NCBI GenBank assembly: GCA_028751875.1
Contig: CM054134.1
Coordinates: 50,955,251-51,019,250 of the forward strand
Direction of reading: 5' to 3'
Origin: Rapana venosa
Taxonomy: Eukaryota; Mollusca; Gastropoda; Neogastropoda; Muricidae
Length of the DNA: 64,000 nucleotides
Below, piece by piece: positions 60,440-64,000 of this stretch. How positions within the stretch are numbered: position 1 is the stretch's first letter; the number at the start of each line of letters is the position of its first letter. The notes under the pieces are model-generated. The model was not told the DNA's origin. It made no database searches and saw only the letters and a list, made by a program, of their open reading frames with translations. The position numbers were made by a program, and so were the translations under genes.

Positions 60440-61370
60440 AACCAGGAGGAGATCAGGAAAGCCATCAAAATGCTGAAAATGGCAAGGCAGCAGGACCGGA
60501 CAACATCCCACAGAGCACCCAAGGCAGACCTGGAACCACGGTAGAGATCTGTACCCTCTCTTTGGGAAGATTTGGAAGAGGAGGGAAATACCATTAGACT
60601 GGAAGGAGGGGTACCTCAAACAAGCTACCCAAGAAAGGAAGACCTCATAACTGTGCCAACTATAGAGGGATAATGCTTTTGTCGGTGCCAGGAAAAGTCT
60701 TAACAGATCCTCCTCGAGAGAATGAAAAATGCAGCGACCCTCCCTCCGAGACCAACAGGGCCGGCTTCCGCCAGAACAGATCATGCATAGATCAGATTGC
60801 CACCTTGGCATCATCGTTGACAATCTTTAGAGTGGAACTCATCTTTATACATCAACTTTGTTGATTATGAGAAAGCCTTTGACAGTGTGACCACAACACC
60901 CTCTGGAAATTGCTTCCGCCACCATGGATGCCAACCAAACTGGTCAACTTGATCAAGAACTCCTATGAAAGAATGACCTCCGGTGGTCCATGGAGGAAAC
61001 TCACAAACAGCTTGAGGTGAAGACCGGAGTCAGACAAGGCTGTCTCCTGTCACCTTTCCTCTTCCCCCTGGCGATCGATTGGACCATGAAGACTTCAACG
61101 GGATACAGAAGAAATGGAATCCAGTGGACACTGTGGGAGCAGCTGGATGATCTCGACTTTGCAGACGACCTGGCCCTGCTTTCCCACAGCCGCCAAAAGA
61201 TTTCAGGACAAGACTACAGAACTAAGCAAACCACCCCCATTACAAATTGGGCTCAGATCCATGAAGGCAAAACCAAGATTCTCAAGATCAACGCAGTGAG
61301 GAGGCCCAGTCACACTAAATGGGAAGGACTGGAAGAAGTGGAGACATTCACGACCTGGTAGCATCATTAA
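60440..61370 (+). pseudogene. LINE reverse transcriptase domain, frameshifted
   Basis: In order: NGKAAGPDNIP (60478-60510), YRGIMLLSV (60661-60687), GFRQNRSCIDQIATL (60763 onward), FVDYEKAFDSV (60857-60889), TGVRQGCLLSPFLF (61022 onward) and the catalytic FADD (61158-61169). The longest single frame is 60990-61361. Indels separate it from both neighbours. All key RT motifs are present in sequence although not in one frame. Confidence 0.9.
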
Positions 61371-61933
61371 CATGCAGGGCGGCACAGACGCAGACGCAGA
61401 GCAAGAATTGGCAAGGCGAGGGCACGTACTGCAGCTGAAGAACATCTGGAGCTCCAAGGTTGTGTCGACCACCGCACAAAGATCAGGCTGTTCAACTCCA
61501 ACGTCAAGTTTAGTCCTACTATATGGAGCGGAACATGGAGGACAACAAAGACCACCATCAAGAAAGTGCAGACCTTTAATCAACACTGCCTGAGACGAAT
61601 CCTCCAGATCCACTGGCCCGACACCATCAGCAACGCAGACCTGTGGCAACATACCAACCAGCGCCAGCCGAAATGAAATCCACGCAGGAGATGGGGATGG
61701 ATTGGGCACACCCTGAGAAAGCCAGCCAGCAACATCACAAGGCAGGCACTATCATGGAACCCCCAGGGAAAACGAAAAAGAGGAAGGCCAAGAAACACCT
61801 GGCGACGCGACCTTGAGGCAGAAACCAGGAAGATGGGATATACCTGGAGACAGCTGGAGAGAATAGCCCAGGACAGAGGACTCTGGCGGACTGTTGTCGG
61901 CGGCCTATGCTCCAGGGGGAGTGATGGGCCTAA
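61371..61933 (+). pseudogene. LINE polyprotein C-terminus
   Basis: After a broken TYLGS motif near 61350, the sequence reads LLYGAE, then [26 protein letters not shown] and a final CSRGSDGPK before the stop. These are typical of the long C-terminal tail of this LINE type. Confidence 0.8.
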
Positions 61934-61945
61934 GTAAGTAAGTAA

Positions 61946-62125
61946 GTAATACGATATCATTTTTGAAAAAAAAAAAGTATAAGAGACGGTCATCTTATGG
62001 ACAATTCCTTACCTAAACTTACTACTATTATGCGATGTAAAGCTAGCTACACGCAGGAGAAAAGCTACAGAAATGTCTCTCTTTTTCCAGAACGGTCAAA
62101 GGAAGCTGCCTTTATCAAAAGCTGC
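61946..62125. other. LINE 3' flank, unassigned
   Basis: A rich patch then complex sequence. TTTTTCCAG at about 62084-62092 looks like a splice acceptor, but the following frame runs into CA repeats, so I do not call an exon. Confidence 0.4.
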
Positions 62126-62329
62126 ATCCACACACACACATACACACAACCACACACACACAACCACACACACACAACCACACCCCACACACACACACAC
62201 ACACACTCACCACACACACACACACAAAACACACACACACACAACACACACACACACAACACACAAACACGAACAACACACGAACAGCCCCACACACACA
62301 CACACACACACCCCACACACACACACACA

Positions 62330-62360
<31 letters not shown>

Positions 62361-62640
62361 CATAATATCACTTTGAGTGAACAGAAAGTAATTTGAAGAC
62401 AACACACCCCACCACACACACACAAAACACACACACACACAACACAAAAACCACACACACACCCACACACACTAATATCACTTAGAGTGAACAACGTTAA
62501 ATTGAAGACAACACACACACACACACACACCCACACCACACACACACACCCACAACTCTCTCTCTCTCTCCCCTTTCTCCTCTCTCTCTCTCTTCACAAC
62601 CAGCAAAACCCCAACACACCACAACACACACACACCACCG
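62126..62640 (+). repeat. CA-rich tract with duplicated 45-bp island
   Basis: Interrupted CA repeats over ~500 bp. A non-repeat island (TAATATCACTT.GAGTGAACA) occurs at 62363-62406 and again at 62472-62515. CT 62554-62592. Confidence 0.9.
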
Positions 62641-64000
62641 AGAGGATAAAAATTACATCAAATGATATTTAAAAAAAAAAAATTTCTGCAAAACTCCCAA
62701 GCAGATACCATTTTCAAAAGTTCTGGAATTCAAGCCCCGTTTTCGGAATTCCCAAAGTTAACATTATTTAAGACCCATCCTCCTCCCCTCCCCTCTCCTC
62801 CCCTATCTCTCTCTCTCCTCCCCCCCCCAAAAGGCTTTTGCTTAGGGGAGCATTGAAACCCAAACCCGGGGCCCAAACCAGGGACAGACAGACCAAAAAC
62901 GAACAGCCCACGTGAAAAATCCCCATGACGGGGAAGGCCTGATAACATATAATAGACAAATCAGAAACAGTTTTACGATCAACGCCCTCTAAAAGGGAAT
63001 GCCCTAGGTAATTTTAAGAACGAACTGGGAAACAAGTTAAAAACAATGTAAAGAAATCAACAGGAGGTTGACAGACTGGAGAAGAGCACAGACAGCTGAC
63101 AGAGAGGGTGAGAGACAGGACATCAACTTTTCCCCCAACGTTTAAAAAAAAGGATTGAGGACAAAAAGGGGTACAACAACTCTCTGAACAACCCCTCGAA
63201 TTGAGAAAGAAATCAACCAATGAAACAGACACAGACAGAAAGGGGGTTTTCCAAAAGAGATAATTTTACGTTTCAGGGGATTCCCCCAACCAAGTAGACA
63301 AAAAATCTAATACGCCGTGCACAACAATCATCGATGCACTAAATGTGTAAAGGGCGAAAATTTGGGACCCAGACGACTTTGCACGAGAATGGGCAGGACA
63401 GCCTTTTAATGGACAGCCCAAACATAGTGGCCCAAGTTTGGGAGGTGGGGGACAAAATGTCAATCCTAAAAGACAAGGACTGAACAAAGACCAGAAAAAA
63501 GGGGGATACGACTCAAACGATTGAAGGGCGCACACTTTTTGGGGGCGAGCTCGCGGGGAAAGGGGAAGAGAGCTTTTTTCCACGGGGGAAAGTGGTGGCG
63601 CGGGCGCAACCCCCCCGCCTTTTCGCCGGGTTGTGAAGATGGAGGGCCAGCACGCCCCCGCCCTGGCCTCTTCCTAAAACCCCCGTCCTCGTGGGCAATC
63701 TCCTCCCCACGTAGCAGGGGGGAAGGGGCCCAGGGGGGAAAGTCCCCAGCTGCCAAAGGAAATGACGTCAGGTCACCCGCCTCTTCTTCACCCCCTCTTC
63801 ACCCCCTTTTGGTCGGGAAACCGGAGGCAGCAGCAGGGGCAATCCCAGGATGGGGGTGAGATGCAGTGACAGCCACCGGCGTTCCCCTCAGTCCTCACCA
63901 ATCCCACAACGGGCGACACTGACAGCCCCCCTCCAGCCCGGGCAAAGGGGAAGGAGGTCCCTTCTGCCCGACTCGCCAGGAAAGTCACCTTACCATCCCT
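62641..64000. other. No gene supported; GC-rich end
   Basis: Sequence looks uncorrected. From about 63540 it becomes GC-rich with many C and G runs and scattered CpG. Frames of 60-112 codons exist on both strands (for example 63521-63859 plus and 63466-63756 minus) but overlap and show no recognised domain. Confidence 0.4.

Larger units (their letters stand above)
59070..61945 (+). mobile_element. RTE-like LINE, nearly full coding length but frame-broken
   Basis: A single polyprotein can be followed from the endonuclease start (about 59077) through RT to a C-terminal stop, in changing frames. It ends GGGCCTAAGTAAGTAAGTAA: the last codons are followed at once by a stop that is part of the (TAAG)n tail, with almost no 3' UTR. 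A short tandem-repeat 3' end fits the RTE clade. The endonuclease resembles that of proteins annotated as craniofacial-development-protein-2-like in invertebrates. Clade assignment is inference. Confidence 0.8.

Noticed and set aside
63521..63859. 112-codon ORF in the GC-rich end
   Set aside because: Overlaps several opposite-strand frames, which is expected in stop-poor GC-rich DNA. No motif.

Overview
This window looks like repeat-rich, non-coding DNA from an animal genome, most likely a marine mollusc and perhaps a gastropod. The evidence is indirect: several tRNA-derived SINE families, CR1/L2-like and RTE-like LINE remnants, and dense CA/CT/GATA/ATT microsatellites. There are no operons, bacterial-style genes or CRISPR arrays. 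I found no host protein-coding gene that I can support. The only recognisable coding sequence is broken LINE endonuclease and reverse-transcriptase fragments. The organism assignment is inference.

Layout. 1-954: SINE-A copy and unannotated DNA. 955-5345: a tandem array of a ~1.95 kb unit (two full units and part of a third). The two full units each carry a SINE-B copy, and all three carry a TGACGTCA palindrome. 5346-12833: scattered SINEs, including a well-preserved SINE-D at 8450-8734 flanked by an 11-bp target-site duplication, a 5'-truncated CR1/L2-like LINE on the minus strand (10185-11281) and a SINE-E with its tRNA-like head (11584-11957). 12834-20125: a 7.3 kb segment ending inside a second CR1/L2-like LINE whose endonuclease domain is nearly intact.

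20126-35728 and 36496-52099 are two almost identical 15.6 kb blocks with the same left and right ends, separated by a 767-bp AT-rich spacer. The first ~7.46 kb of each block repeats 12834-20125 again, but peppered with single-base insertions and deletions, and the same indels occur in both blocks. The simplest reading is an assembly artefact: one unpolished long-read contig, overlapping the end of the polished contig, was placed twice and never collapsed. Each block also holds the 3' half of the LINE, a striking cytosine-depleted stretch where the RT core should be, and two minisatellites (about 128 bp x 5 and about 74 bp x 10).

52100-64000: sequence with the texture of uncorrected reads, with SINE-E and SINE-B fragments, a GATA/GACA higher-order array running into a 500-N gap (56857-57356), an RTE-like LINE (59070-61945) whose stop codon lies in its own TAAG repeat tail, and long CA tracts. 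The last ~500 bp are GC-rich.

The parts mainly interact as parasites of parasites. An (ATT)n tail with a conserved GCGCTATATAAATTC-type stem is shared by the minus-strand LINE and other loci, as expected if that LINE mobilises SINEs. A minisatellite appears to have grown out of a SINE-E tail. SINE-B combines a tRNA-type A box with a segment resembling the 5S rRNA internal promoter.
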